Source: Streptomyces malaysiensis subsp. samsunensis (lineage in GTDB: Bacteria; Actinomycetota; Actinomycetes; Streptomycetales; Streptomycetaceae). From it: a stretch of DNA of 64,000 nucleotides. The stretch covers positions 174,512-238,511 of the forward strand of contig NZ_JANIIC010000007.1 of the NCBI RefSeq assembly GCF_024519315.1, in the 5' to 3' direction. The position numbers and the translations under genes are program-made. Positions 1 through 8,572 of the stretch are shown here, in pieces; positions within the stretch are counted from its first letter, which is position 1, and every line of letters starts with the position of its first letter. The notes under the pieces are model-generated. The model ran no database searches. It had not been told where the DNA came from and saw nothing but the letters and a program-made list of their open reading frames with translations.

Positions 1-197
1 CACCGTCCCGGCGCTCGGCGGCGGTGCTGCGCCCGCCATCCCCCTGCTCCGCTGCTCAAATGCGCCGAAGGTGCGAGATGAAAGCCGCACTCAGCCGAGC
101 CGAGCAGTCCCGCGCGGCCCCGGACCCGGGTCAGCCCGGCTCGGGGCGTCCGGGGCCCGGCTGGGCCGACCCGGGCCCAGCCCAGCCTCAACCCAGA
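1..197. other. Window edge, no firm gene
   Basis: This stretch is very GC-rich and low in complexity, with repeated CCCGG/GGGCC words. I see no convincing complete gene. On the minus strand an ATG at 36-38 follows a purine-rich GGAGCAGGGGG stretch and stays open to the window edge for 12-13 codons. It could be the 5' end of a gene downstream of the cobinamide kinase, and a cobT-like gene would be the usual neighbour, but too little is present to judge. Confidence 0.3.
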
Positions 198-1397
198 TCA
201 GCCGCGTAGCGGCATCGGCTGACCCGCCACCACCAACAACACCTGCTCACACTCATCCGCGAACCCCGCGTTCAACCGCCCCAGTTCATCGCGGAAGCGA
301 CGACCGGCGGCGGTCGCGGGAACGACCCCCGCGCCGACCTCGTTGCTCACCGCCACCACCGTGCGGCTCGTGGCGCGGACCGCCGCGACGAGGGCGGACA
401 CCCGCTCGCGGAGGGCGCGTTCGCCGCCGTGTGCCCACTTCTCGTCGTCCCAGGCGCTCACGGAGTCCATCGCGTCGGTGAGCCACAGCGCCAGGCAGTC
501 GATGAGCAGCGGTGGGCCGTCCTCGGCGAGCAGCGGTGCCAGATCGCAGGTCTCGGTGGTGCGCCAGGAGCCGGGGCGGCGCTCGCGGTGGGCGGCGACG
601 CGGGCGGCCCACTCGGGGTCGCCCGCGCGGGTGCCGCCCGTCGCGACGTACAGGACGTCGGGGAACGCGGCCAGCCGCCGTTCCGCCTCGAGGGACTTAC
701 CGGACCTGGCACCGCCCAGCACCAGCGTGCGGCGCGGCAGATCCGGCACCGCGTGGTATTCGCCGACGATCAGCGTCCGCCCGTCCGGCACCGCCCGCGC
801 CCCCGCCGTGGCCAGCCGGCGGTGCAGCTCCCGGCCGGGCGGGACGGTGTGGTCGAGGTGGACGGCCAGGACATCGGTGGTGGCGCCCACGGCGCCCGAC
901 GCGCGCAGGGCCGCCAGGGCGTCGGGGCGGCCCAGTACGTCGAGCAGCACCATGTCGTACGGCTCGGCCGGATCGGGGAGTCCGGCCGCGCCGCCGCCCG
1001 GCGGGAGGTACAGCAGCCGGGTGCCGTCGGGGCCGGTGACCTCGTAGCCGGTACCGGGGGAGTCCAGCGCGACCGCCCGCACCCGGTGGCCGCTGATCAG
1101 GGACAGCGTGCGGCCGTCCGGCACCCGCCCCGGCGCCGGCAGCCCGGCCGGGAACTCGACGGCCGGACCGGCGTGCGGATGGGAGAGCAGCACCTGCCGG
1201 ACGCCGATCAGCGAATACCCGGCCCGCGCGGCGGCGAACGCGGCCCCCGGGGTGAGATCGATCAGCAGCGCCCCATCGATCAGCAGCGAGGTGGCGGCCC
1301 GCGCCTCCTCGCCGACGGCGGCGGCACAGGAGGCGCAGGGGCAGCCATGGCGCGGCAGCCCGTCGGGGGCCCCGGTGCCCAGAAGAGTGAGTTCCAC
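198..1397 (-). CDS. cobU: Adenosylcobinamide kinase/guanylyltransferase with N-terminal MBL-like domain
   Basis: The C-terminal half, from about residue 225, is a CobU/CobP domain. It opens with the P-loop GGARSGKS near residue 228 and carries the family's VVAVSNEVGAGVVP segment. CobU phosphorylates adenosylcobinamide and then transfers GMP to give adenosyl-GDP-cobinamide in the lower-ligand assembly part of cobalamin synthesis. The first ~200 residues look like a metallo-beta-lactamase fold (LTLLGTGAPDGLPRHGC, then LLSHPHAG). The usual HxHxDH metal motif is degraded, so this half may be inactive. I chose the GTG at 1397 because homologous sequence starts at VELTLLGTG; an in-frame ATG lies 45 nt upstream. 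The protein is about 399 residues, roughly double a stand-alone CobU. Confidence 0.85.
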   Translation of the reverse strand: MELTLLGTGAPDGLPRHGCPCASCAAAVGEEARAATSLLIDGALLIDLTPGAAFAAARAGYSLIGVRQVLLSHPHAGPAVEFPAGLPAPGRVPDGRTLSLISGHRVRAVALDSPGTGYEVTGPDGTRLLYLPPGGGAAGLPDPAEPYDMVLLDVLGRPDALAALRASGAVGATTDVLAVHLDHTVPPGRELHRRLATAGARAVPDGRTLIVGEYHAVPDLPRRTLVLGGARSGKSLEAERRLAAFPDVLYVATGGTRAGDPEWAARVAAHRERRPGSWRTTETCDLAPLLAEDGPPLLIDCLALWLTDAMDSVSAWDDEKWAHGGERALRERVSALVAAVRATSRTVVAVSNEVGAGVVPATAAGRRFRDELGRLNAGFADECEQVLLVVAGQPMPLRG

Positions 1398-1537
1398 GCC
1401 CCGATCGTCTCGCGTCCGTTCCCACGGGTCGCGCGGGGCCACCCCGTACGGAGTGATCAGTCACCTAGGCTGCGGGCAGACATCACCTGTGGACCGGCGG
1501 GTATCACCTGTGGGCCGGCGGGATGGAGGAGGCTGGA

Positions 1538-1741
1538 ATGGCGTGGACATGGCGGTTCGAGAAGTCCGACGGGACGGAGACGAAGCCCGCGGTGCAGCCG
1601 GAGGAGTTCCCGACCCAGGGGGACGCGGAGTCGTGGATCGGTGAGGAGTGGCGGGAGCTCCTCGAAGGAGGCGCGGAACAGGTGACGCTGTTCGAGGACG
1701 GTACGAAGATCTACGGTCCGATGAGTCTGCAAGCCGAATAG
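1538..1741 (+). CDS. Small conserved hypothetical protein (67 aa)
   Basis: The reading frame starts MAWTWRFEKSDG and encodes a compact acidic protein of 67 residues with no membrane segment. A strong Shine-Dalgarno (GGAGGAGG) ends about 6 nt before the ATG at 1538. This decides the start over the ATG at 1523, which sits inside that site. I recognise it only as the kind of small soluble hypothetical protein common in Streptomyces and cannot assign a function. It lies divergent from the cobinamide kinase gene and is followed by a strong stem-loop. Confidence 0.7.
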   Translation: MAWTWRFEKSDGTETKPAVQPEEFPTQGDAESWIGEEWRELLEGGAEQVTLFEDGTKIYGPMSLQAE

Positions 1742-1873
1742 ACAAAGCGCCCAGGAAACACGCACGCCGCGTAGCGCATACGCGGTGAGCGGGGCACCCG
1801 CCCGGTGGGGCCTACGAACGAGATGAGTCGGCATGCGCCCCGGGGGCGCGCTCAGCCGAACACGCCGGGCACT

Positions 1874-1917
1874 GCCGTACAGGGCGCGCGCCGAGCCGGG
1901 CGCGCGCCCTGTACGGC
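1874..1917. terminator. Perfect 19-bp stem-loop, bidirectional terminator
   Basis: Two perfect 19-nt arms (1874-1892 and 1899-1917, beginning GCCGTACAGGG) enclose a 6-nt loop GAGCCG. It sits in the 394-bp gap between the converging small ORF and methyltransferase genes, where a bidirectional terminator is expected. No T-tract follows, as is usual in streptomycetes. I see no gene in the rest of 1742-2135. Confidence 0.75.
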
Positions 1918-2135
1918 GCGATGGGCCGGGCGCTCGCCCGGCTCGACGCGATGGGTCGGTGGGCCGGTGGGCCTCCCACCTCAGATCTGCGCTGCTCGCG
2001 CATGCCGGGCCGTACGGGGCGGCCCGGCACGGGGCGGCGATCCTCACCGGCTAGTACGGGCGGCGGTTCCCACCGGTCCGTCGGGGTGGCGGTCCCACCG
2101 CCACCCCGCCGCCGGATCAGCCACGCACCCCCGCG

Positions 2136-2978
2136 TCAGCCGCGCACCCCGCACATATGCAGCAGCGCCGCCACCGCGCGATACGGATCCGTGCGCCCCG
2201 CCCGCTCCTCGGCCGCCAGCAGCCGCTCCCACTCCGGGGAACCGGGCGGCTCGGCGTCGTTCGGGGCAAGGTCGGTGAAGACCCGCACGCCGTACCAGGC
2301 GCGCAGCGGCGCGCCGATCGCGGTCAGGGTCTCGGTCAACTGCTCGCGCCGGTCGGCGCGCACCGGCAGCCCGATCCGGTTGATGTACGAGGGGGAGTCG
2401 AAGGCGGTCAGCGCCGTGTCCCAGTCCCCGGCCAGCCCCGCCCGCATCGCCAGCGCGTCACCGTTGCGCACCAGCAGCGACAGCAGTCCCCCGGGGGCCA
2501 GCACCCGGGCCAGCCCGGCGAGCAGCGGATCCGGTTCGGGTACGTACATCAGCACCCCGTGGCAGAGCACCACATCGAAGGTGCCCGGCAGGAAGTGCGC
2601 CCCGGTCTCCCGGCCGTCGCCCTCGAGCAGCCGTACGCGTCGCCGGATGCCCTCGGGCTCGTCGGCGAGCGCGGTGCGTGCCGCCTCCAGCATGGTGGGG
2701 TCGGACTCCAGTCCGGTGACCTCATGGCCCGCGCGGGCCAGCCGCAGGGACTGGGTGCCCTGGCCGACGCCCACGTCGAGCACCCGCAGCCGCCGCCCCA
2801 CGGGGAAGCGTGCGGTGATCTGCTCATCGAGCTGGTGGGCGACCAGCGCCTGCCGGACGGTGTTCCGCAGCCCCCCGAGGCCGCTCAGCCAGTTACCCGC
2901 CCCGCCGGCGAACCGGGACGAGCCGGCAGAGCCGGAGACTCCGGGAGTACCAGAAGAACCGGAGGATTCGCCGCTCAG
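2136..2978 (-). CDS. Class I SAM-dependent methyltransferase
   Basis: A Rossmann-type methyltransferase. Motif I is VLDVGVGQGTQSLRLA and motif II is the acidic GLESDP. A motif IV-like FDVVLCHGVLMYV segment and LLSLLVRN follow. The helix before motif I (LRNTVRQALVAHQL) resembles SmtA/CmoA-like enzymes. The substrate is unknown. The start is uncertain: no ATG, GTG or TTG lies between the end of the upstream gene and the conserved helix. A CTG at 2978 overlaps the upstream TGA as CTGA, with GGAGAGCGGC before it, and is the best candidate. The in-frame ATG at 3164 would add 62 residues inside the neighbouring gene and looks wrong. The gene is probably translationally coupled to the DUF3043 gene. 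Confidence 0.75.
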   Translation of the reverse strand: MSGESSGSSGTPGVSGSAGSSRFAGGAGNWLSGLGGLRNTVRQALVAHQLDEQITARFPVGRRLRVLDVGVGQGTQSLRLARAGHEVTGLESDPTMLEAARTALADEPEGIRRRVRLLEGDGRETGAHFLPGTFDVVLCHGVLMYVPEPDPLLAGLARVLAPGGLLSLLVRNGDALAMRAGLAGDWDTALTAFDSPSYINRIGLPVRADRREQLTETLTAIGAPLRAWYGVRVFTDLAPNDAEPPGSPEWERLLAAEERAGRTDPYRAVAALLHMCGVRG

Positions 2979-3571
2979 GGCCGCTCTCCGCGCTTGACCT
3001 GCGGCTTGGGCAGTCGCAGCCGGCGCATCTGGAGGGTGCGCATCAGCGCGTACGGCATGGCGCCGCGCAGATTCTCGTCGGGGAAGCGATTCCGCAGCTG
3101 CCGCTTGAGCTGGAAGCCGAGAATGATGGAGTTGATCACGATCAGGACGATGACCACCATCCACAGCAGCAGCACATAGCTCTGCATGGCGCCGGCCCGG
3201 ATCATGCTCAGCACGAGGATGACCACCGCGAGCGGCAGGAAGTACTCGGCGACGGAGAACCGCGAGTCCACGAAGTCGCGGGCGAAGCGCCGCACGGGAC
3301 CCTTGTCGCGGGCGGGCAGATACCGCTCGTCACCGCCGGCCAGCGCCTCGCGCTGACGGGCCAGATCGGCGCGACGGGCCTCGCGCGCACGCTTCGTGGC
3401 GTCCTTACGGTTGGCCGGCGTCTTCGCCAGGCTGCGGCGCTGGGACTGGGCCTCACTCCGCTTGGGAGTGGGGCGGCCCTTGGGCGCCTGCGGGTCACGG
3501 GTCTGCTGCGGCTGGTCCGCGGTCACCTTGGCGGTAGCGGCCTGCTCATCCTTGGAACGGCTTCGGAACAC
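2975..3571 (-). CDS. DUF3043 membrane protein
   Basis: About 198 residues. A basic, disordered N-terminal half (GRPTPKRSEAQSQRRS and an Arg/Lys-rich helix) precedes a conserved segment YLPARDKGPVRRFARD. Two hydrophobic spans follow (YFLPLAVVILVLSMI and YVLLLWMVVIVLIVINSII), then a basic tail. This matches the actinobacterial DUF3043 family as I know it; the function is unknown. The start is set at GTG 3571 (VFRSRSK); a TTG at 3580 is the alternative and neither has a strong Shine-Dalgarno. It is divergent from pspA, which fits a role at the membrane, but that is only context. Confidence 0.8.
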   Translation of the reverse strand: MFRSRSKDEQAATAKVTADQPQQTRDPQAPKGRPTPKRSEAQSQRRSLAKTPANRKDATKRAREARRADLARQREALAGGDERYLPARDKGPVRRFARDFVDSRFSVAEYFLPLAVVILVLSMIRAGAMQSYVLLLWMVVIVLIVINSIILGFQLKRQLRNRFPDENLRGAMPYALMRTLQMRRLRLPKPQVKRGERP

Positions 3572-3822
3572 AAGGCCCAAGGGTACGGGGTGCGGGGTGT
3601 GCGCCCCAGCCTCAGGGGGAACGATCGGGCAACGGAGTCCCGCCCTAATCGGGACACAGGGGGGCGCACTCCTCCCTGCGCCGGAGGCTCCTACCGCCCT
3701 GATCGTCCTGGAGGAGGAGCGCGAGCGGGCTCGAACAGTGCGGTAATGGAAGCAGGCCCCGTAGGCTGGGTCTGTTGGAGTGCCGGAGTCATACGTCCGT
3801 CAGAAGGGGGCGCGCGAGGCCC

Positions 3823-4611
3823 ATGAGCGGTGTCATGAAGCGTATGGGGATGATCTTCCGCGCGAAGGCCAACAAGGCCCTGGACCGGGCCGAGGACCCG
3901 CGCGAAACCCTTGACTACTCGTACCAGAAGCAGCTTGAGCTGCTCCAGAAGGTGCGCCGCGGCGTCGCCGACGTGGCGACTTCGCGCAAGCGCCTGGAGC
4001 TCCAGCTCAACCAGTTGCAGGGCCAGTCCACCAAGCTGGAGGACCAGGGCCGCAAGGCGCTCGCGCTCGGCCGGGAGGACCTGGCCCGCGAGGCGCTGTC
4101 CCGCCGCGCCGCGCTACAGCAGCAGGTCACCGACCTGGAGACGCAGCACCAGACGCTCCAGGGCGAGGAGGAGAAGCTGACCCTGGCCGCCCAGCGGCTC
4201 CAGGCGAAGGTCGACGCCTTCCGCACGCGCAAGGAGACCATCAAGGCCACCTACACCGCGGCCCAGGCGCAGACCCGGATCGGCGAGGCGTTCTCCGGCA
4301 TCTCCGAGGAGATGGGCGATGTCGGCATGGCGATCCAGCGTGCCGAGGACAAGACGGCGCAGCTCCAGGCCCGCGCGGGCGCGATCGACGAGCTGCTGGC
4401 CTCCGGCGCCCTGGACGACCAGTCCGGGATGGCCACCAAGGACGACATCGCGGCCGAGCTCGACCGGATCTCCGGCGGCACGGACGTGGAGCTGGAGCTT
4501 CAGCGGATGAAGGCCGAGCTGGCCGGCGGCAGCCCGCAGCAGGCGATCGAGGGCGGCAAGGCGGACGAGGGCCAGCAGTCCCAGACCCAGCACAAGTTCG
4601 ACAAGCAGTAG
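3823..4611 (+). CDS. pspA: PspA/IM30 (ESCRT-III-like) phage-shock protein
   Basis: A 262-residue, almost wholly helical coiled-coil protein typical of PspA/IM30. It has MIFRAKANKALDRAEDP at the N-terminus and the LDYSYQKQLELLQKVRRGVAD heptad region. PspA-family proteins polymerise on the inner membrane and protect it when lipid order or proton-motive force is disturbed. The ATG at 3823 is preceded by GAGGCCC and gives the family's usual N-terminus. The upstream in-frame ATG at 3775 adds a non-conserved tail. The gene heads a run with pspAA and a NarL-type two-component pair, a typical actinobacterial psp arrangement. Confidence 0.93.
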   Translation: MSGVMKRMGMIFRAKANKALDRAEDPRETLDYSYQKQLELLQKVRRGVADVATSRKRLELQLNQLQGQSTKLEDQGRKALALGREDLAREALSRRAALQQQVTDLETQHQTLQGEEEKLTLAAQRLQAKVDAFRTRKETIKATYTAAQAQTRIGEAFSGISEEMGDVGMAIQRAEDKTAQLQARAGAIDELLASGALDDQSGMATKDDIAAELDRISGGTDVELELQRMKAELAGGSPQQAIEGGKADEGQQSQTQHKFDKQ

Positions 4612-4654
4612 TTTCCCGCGCCCCCGCCTGGGCGAGGTCTCCAAGGAGGTCGTC

Positions 4655-4933
4655 ATGATCGTACGGATCATGGGGGAGGGCCAGGTGCGGGTGGCCGAGA
4701 GCCATCTGCCCGGACTGAACAGGCTGGACGACGAGCTGCTCGCCGAGATCGAGGGCGGCGATCACGAGGGCTTCCGGAAGACCTTGGGCGCGCTGCTGGA
4801 CGCGGTGCGCTCGGCCGGTGAGCCCTTGCCCGACGACGCGCTCCAGCCGTCCGGGCTGATCCTCCCCGCCGCCGACGCGACCCTCGAGGAAGTCAAGGCG
4901 ATGCTCAAGGACGACGGCCTCATTCCGGGCTAG
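4655..4933 (+). CDS. pspAA: PspA-associated protein PspAA
   Basis: A 92-residue protein matching the actinobacterial PspAA family in size and position. It has MIVRIMGEGQVRV at the N-terminus, a central LNRLDDELLAEIE helix and a conserved C-terminus around LKDDGLIPG. A strong AAGGAGG lies 7-8 nt before the ATG. It sits 43 bp after pspA and is almost certainly cotranscribed. It is inferred to modulate or bind PspA; its mechanism is not known to me. Confidence 0.88.
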   Translation: MIVRIMGEGQVRVAESHLPGLNRLDDELLAEIEGGDHEGFRKTLGALLDAVRSAGEPLPDDALQPSGLILPAADATLEEVKAMLKDDGLIPG

Positions 4934-5045
4934 TGCGGCGCGCCCCCGGATCACACTCCAGCACAGGCCGTGCCTCCCTTCACCGGCCGGGTCCGGGCCG
5001 CCCAGGAAGTCGGGCGGCCCGCCGCGGCCCTTACCGTTGGATCCC

Positions 5046-6344
5046 GTGACTCCCCTCGCCGTCGGGCCGGGTCTGGCCCGTCCGCACCGCTGGCTGTGCG
5101 CTCACCCCCGTGCCCTGGACATCCTGGTGGCGATGGGGGTCCTGGCGCTGATCCTGATCGGCGCGGTGGCCGGCCCGCGCATGCGCAACCAGCCGCTGGG
5201 CCCCTTCTTCGTACTGCTGGCCGTGCTCGTCGCCGCCTCGCTGGTGTTCCGCCGCGATCGGCCGCGCGGGGTGCTGGCCTTCAACGTCGTCCTCACCCTC
5301 GTCGAGATCGTCACCAATGACGTGGGCCCGCCGCGCACCTCGATCGTGTTCGGGGTCGTGGTGGCGCTCTACACCGTGGCGGCCCGCACCGACCGCCCCA
5401 CCACCTGGCGGCTCGGCGCCGCCACGGCCGTGCTGCTCACCGGGGCCGGGATGCTCTTCGCGCTCAACCCCTGGTATTCGCAGGAGAATTGGGGCCTCTT
5501 CGCCTGGACCGGGCTGGCCGCGGCCGCGGGCGACGCGGTGCGCAGCCGGCGCGCCTATATCGCCGCCATCGAGGAGCGGGCGGTCCGCGCCGAGCGGACC
5601 CGTGAGGAGGAGGCGCGCCGCCGGGTCGCCGAGGAGCGGCTGCGGATCGCCCGTGAGCTGCACGATGTCGTGGCGCATCACATCGCGCTGGTCAACGTCC
5701 AGGCCGGGGTCGCCTCCCATGTCATGGACAACCGCCCGGACCAGGCCAAGGAGGCGCTCGCGCACGTACGGCAGGCGAGCCGTTCGGCGCTGGACGAGCT
5801 GCGTGCCACGGTCGGCCTGCTGCGGCAGTACGGCGATCCCGCGGCCCCCACCGAACCGGCCCCCGGCCTCGCCGTCCTGGACCAGCTCGTGGACGGCTTC
5901 GTACGGGCCGGGATGCGGGTCAAGGTCCGGGCGGAGGCACGGGAGGCGCTGGACCCGCTGCCGGGGTCGGTGGACCTCACGGCCTACCGGGTCGTCCAGG
6001 AGGCCCTGACCAATGCGCACAAGCACGCCGGGCCCGGGGCCACGGCCGAGGTCCGCATCGCACGCGTCTGGGGCGCCCTGGAGGTCACGGTCGAGGACGA
6101 CGGAGCGGGGGCACGGCCCGAGGGGCCGGAGAAGGCGCCGGACGGCAGGGGCGCGTCCGGGGAGCCCCGGGCGGGCGGCGCGGAGCCCGGGGAGGAGACC
6201 GGTGGCGGCGGACACGGACTGCTGGGGATGCGCGAGCGGGTGACCGCGCTGCGCGGCAGCTGCGAGGCGGGACCCCTGCCCGAGGGCGGATTCCGGGTGC
6301 GGGTGAGACTTCCTCTACAGCCACGCAGGGGAAGGGACTCATGA
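5046..6344 (+). CDS. NarL-type sensor histidine kinase
   Basis: The N-terminal third has about five hydrophobic segments between residues 20 and 135. A coiled linker follows, then a HisKA_3 domain with phospho-acceptor His206 in RIARELHDVVAHH. The HATPase_c domain has the N-box NALTNAHKHAG near residue 322 and the HGLLGMRERV G2 box near residue 390. A Gly/Glu-rich insert (GEPRAGGAEPGEETGGGG) lengthens the ATP lid. The stop overlaps the ATG of the response regulator (ATGA), so the pair is translationally coupled. Downstream of pspA-pspAA it most likely senses envelope stress. The GTG at 5046 is preceded by TACCGT eight nt away, so the transcript may be nearly leaderless. Confidence 0.88.
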   Translation: MTPLAVGPGLARPHRWLCAHPRALDILVAMGVLALILIGAVAGPRMRNQPLGPFFVLLAVLVAASLVFRRDRPRGVLAFNVVLTLVEIVTNDVGPPRTSIVFGVVVALYTVAARTDRPTTWRLGAATAVLLTGAGMLFALNPWYSQENWGLFAWTGLAAAAGDAVRSRRAYIAAIEERAVRAERTREEEARRRVAEERLRIARELHDVVAHHIALVNVQAGVASHVMDNRPDQAKEALAHVRQASRSALDELRATVGLLRQYGDPAAPTEPAPGLAVLDQLVDGFVRAGMRVKVRAEAREALDPLPGSVDLTAYRVVQEALTNAHKHAGPGATAEVRIARVWGALEVTVEDDGAGARPEGPEKAPDGRGASGEPRAGGAEPGEETGGGGHGLLGMRERVTALRGSCEAGPLPEGGFRVRVRLPLQPRRGRDS

Positions 6345-7018
6345 CGATCAAGGTGCTGCTGGCGGACGATCAGACGTTGCTGCGCAGCGCGTTCCGCGTC
6401 CTGGTGGACTCCGAGCCGGACATGGAGGTGGTGGGGGAGGCGTCCGACGGCGCGCAGGCGGTGGAGATCGCCCGGGCGAAGAGTGCCGACGTGGTCCTGA
6501 TGGACATCCGGATGCCCGGTACGGACGGGTTGGCCGCCACCCGCATGATCACCGAGGATCCGCGGCTCCAGGACGTCCGGGTGGTCATGCTGACGACCTT
6601 CGAGGTCGACGAGTACGTGGTGGACTCGCTGCGGGCGGGGGCCAGCGGCTTCCTCGGCAAGGGCGCGGAACCCGAAGAGCTGCTCGCGGCGATCCGTATC
6701 GCGGCGGCGGGCGAGGCGCTGCTGTCCCCGGCCGCTACCAAGGGGCTGATCGCCCGCTTCCTGGCCCAGGGCGACGGGGGCGACGGCGACAGCGCCTATG
6801 ACTCCTCACGGCTGGAGGCCCTCACGGTCCGCGAGCGCGAGGTCCTGGTCCAGGTGGGGGGCGGGCTGTCCAACGATGAGATCGCCGCCCGGCTGGAGGT
6901 CAGCCCGCTCACGGTCAAGACGCATGTCAACCGCGCGATGGCCAAGCTGAACGCCCGCGACCGCGCCCAGCTGGTGGTGATCGCCTACGAGACGGGGCTG
7001 GTCCGCGCGGGCCACTGA
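6341..7018 (+). CDS. NarL/LuxR-type response regulator
   Basis: A 225-residue regulator. The receiver domain has acidic residues DDQ near the N-terminus, phospho-acceptor Asp55 in VLMDIRMPG, and the conserved Lys in SGFLGKGAEPEEL. A LuxR-type helix-turn-helix follows at about residues 160-212 (LTVREREVLVQV, then LSNDEIAARL and TVKTHVNRAMAKL). It is the cognate partner of the overlapping kinase. Whether it controls pspA directly is inferred only from adjacency. Confidence 0.92.
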   Translation: MTIKVLLADDQTLLRSAFRVLVDSEPDMEVVGEASDGAQAVEIARAKSADVVLMDIRMPGTDGLAATRMITEDPRLQDVRVVMLTTFEVDEYVVDSLRAGASGFLGKGAEPEELLAAIRIAAAGEALLSPAATKGLIARFLAQGDGGDGDSAYDSSRLEALTVREREVLVQVGGGLSNDEIAARLEVSPLTVKTHVNRAMAKLNARDRAQLVVIAYETGLVRAGH

Positions 7019-7050
7019 TCGCCGCGCGGGCGGAGCCGCGGGCGCGCGTC

Positions 7051-7089
7051 CGCCGTCGCGGCGGCAGGATCCCTGCCGCCGCGACGGCG
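7051..7089. terminator. 18-bp stem-loop terminator
   Basis: Perfect 18-nt arms (7051-7068 and 7072-7089) with a 3-nt ATC loop sit between the converging response regulator and nadA genes. It can serve both directions. Confidence 0.75.
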
Positions 7090-7157
7090 TGGCATGGCAC
7101 GGACCGGCGGTGGCGACCGCGCCGCGGCCCGATGACCGCCCCATCGCCAGACGCTGC

Positions 7158-8336
7158 CTACGGCAGCTTGAGCATCCGCTCCAGGGCCAGCTTGGCGAAG
7201 TGCTCCGTCTCCTCGTCGACCTGGATGCGGTTGACCACCTTGCCGTCCACCAGCGACTCCAGTGCCCAGACCAGATGCGGCAGATCGATCCGGTTCATGG
7301 TCGAGCAGAAGCAGACCGTCTTGTCGAGGAAGACGATCTCCTTGCCCTGGTCGGCGAAACGATTGGCCAGGCGCCGTACGAGGTTCAGCTCCGTGCCGAT
7401 GGCCCACTTCGAACCGGCGGGGGCGGCCTCCAGCGCCTTGATGATGTACTCGGTCGAGCCCACGTAGTCCGCCGCCGCCACGACCTCGTGCTTGCACTCG
7501 GGGTGCACCAGCACCTTCACATCCGGTATCCGCTCGCGCACATCGTTGACCGAGTCCAGCGAGAAGCGGCCGTGCACCGAGCAGTGGCCGCGCCACAGGA
7601 TCATCGTCGCGGCACGCAGCTGCTCGGGGGTGAGCCCGCCGTTCGGCTTGTGCGGGTTGTAGACGACGCAGTCCTCCAGGGACATCCCCAGGTCGCGGAC
7701 GGCCGTATTGCGCCCCAGATGCTGATCGGGCAGGAACAGCACCTTCCGGCCCTGCTGGAACGCCCACTCCAGTGCCCGCTGGGCATTGGAGGAGGTGCAG
7801 ATCGTGCCGCCGTGCTTACCGGTGAACGCCTTGATGTCGGCGGAGGAGTTCATGTACGAGACCGGCACCGTCACATCGGCCACGCCCGCCTCGGTCAGCA
7901 CCTCCCAGCACTCGGCGACCTGCTCGGCCGTGGCCATGTCGGCCATCGAGCAGCCGGCCGCCAGATCGGGGAGGACGACCTGCTGGGCGTCGCCGGTGAG
8001 GATGTCGGCGGACTCGGCCATGAAGTGCACACCGCAGAAGACGATGTACTCGGCGTCCGGCCGGGCGGCCGCGTCACGGGCCAGCTTGAAGCTGTCCCCG
8101 GTGACATCAGCGAACTCGATGACCTCGTCGCGCTGGTAGTGGTGGCCGAGGACGAAGACCTTGTCCCCGAGCTTCTCCTTGGCCGCGCGGGCGCGCGCCA
8201 CCAGATCCGGGTCGGAGGGCGCCGGCAGGTCTCCCGGGCACTCCACGCCGCGCTCGCTCCGGGGGTCGGCCTCCCGGCCGAGAAGCAGCAGAGCGAGCGG
8301 GGTCGGCTGCACGTCGAGGGGCTGGGCGGTGGTCAC
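7158..8336 (-). CDS. nadA: Quinolinate synthase NadA
   Basis: A 392-residue NadA. It condenses iminoaspartate with dihydroxyacetone phosphate to quinolinate, the committed step of de novo NAD synthesis, and needs a [4Fe-4S] cluster. Cluster cysteines are visible in VFCGVHFMAESADIL, VHPECKHEV and VCFCSTMNRID; the substrate motif FVLGHHYQRDEVIEFAD is intact. The GTG at 8336 (VTTAQPLDVQ) has AGAAGG nine nt upstream. A longer reading frame to 8396 lacks a ribosome site and runs through the promoter. No nadB or nadC follows. The promoter carries repeated palindromes, described separately. Confidence 0.93.
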   Translation of the reverse strand: MTTAQPLDVQPTPLALLLLGREADPRSERGVECPGDLPAPSDPDLVARARAAKEKLGDKVFVLGHHYQRDEVIEFADVTGDSFKLARDAAARPDAEYIVFCGVHFMAESADILTGDAQQVVLPDLAAGCSMADMATAEQVAECWEVLTEAGVADVTVPVSYMNSSADIKAFTGKHGGTICTSSNAQRALEWAFQQGRKVLFLPDQHLGRNTAVRDLGMSLEDCVVYNPHKPNGGLTPEQLRAATMILWRGHCSVHGRFSLDSVNDVRERIPDVKVLVHPECKHEVVAAADYVGSTEYIIKALEAAPAGSKWAIGTELNLVRRLANRFADQGKEIVFLDKTVCFCSTMNRIDLPHLVWALESLVDGKVVNRIQVDEETEHFAKLALERMLKLP

Positions 8337-8372
8337 GTCACGCACCCTTCTTTCTTCGCTGGGAACCCTAAT

Positions 8373-8442
8373 CGTCAGAATGACGCTATCTATCATAGCG
8401 GCTTCACGTCACTTTGACGATGGGCATTGTGTCGATGTGACG
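8373..8442 (-). promoter_or_regulatory. nadA promoter with repeated CGTCA-N3-TGACG operators
   Basis: Two exact 13-bp palindromes of form CGTCA-N3-TGACG lie at 8373-8385 and 8407-8419, centres 34 bp apart. A degenerate third copy (TGTCGATGTGACG) is at 8430-8442. Between the first two is another inverted repeat, CGCTAT-N5-ATAGCG (8384-8400). On the minus strand TATGAT (8397-8392) is a good -10 hexamer for nadA, so a bound repressor would cover the promoter. I cannot name the regulator; a NAD-responsive repressor is the obvious guess. Confidence 0.6.
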
Positions 8443-8572
8443 CATTCCGGTGTGTGGCCCCGTATGCGAGCATGAAGGGCAACAGGGATAAGTGCTGGGG
8501 CCCGGAATGAATCCGGGACGCCGTTGGTTTGTGCCGAGGGCAAGCAGTCCGTACGACCCGGGAGAGAAGCAG

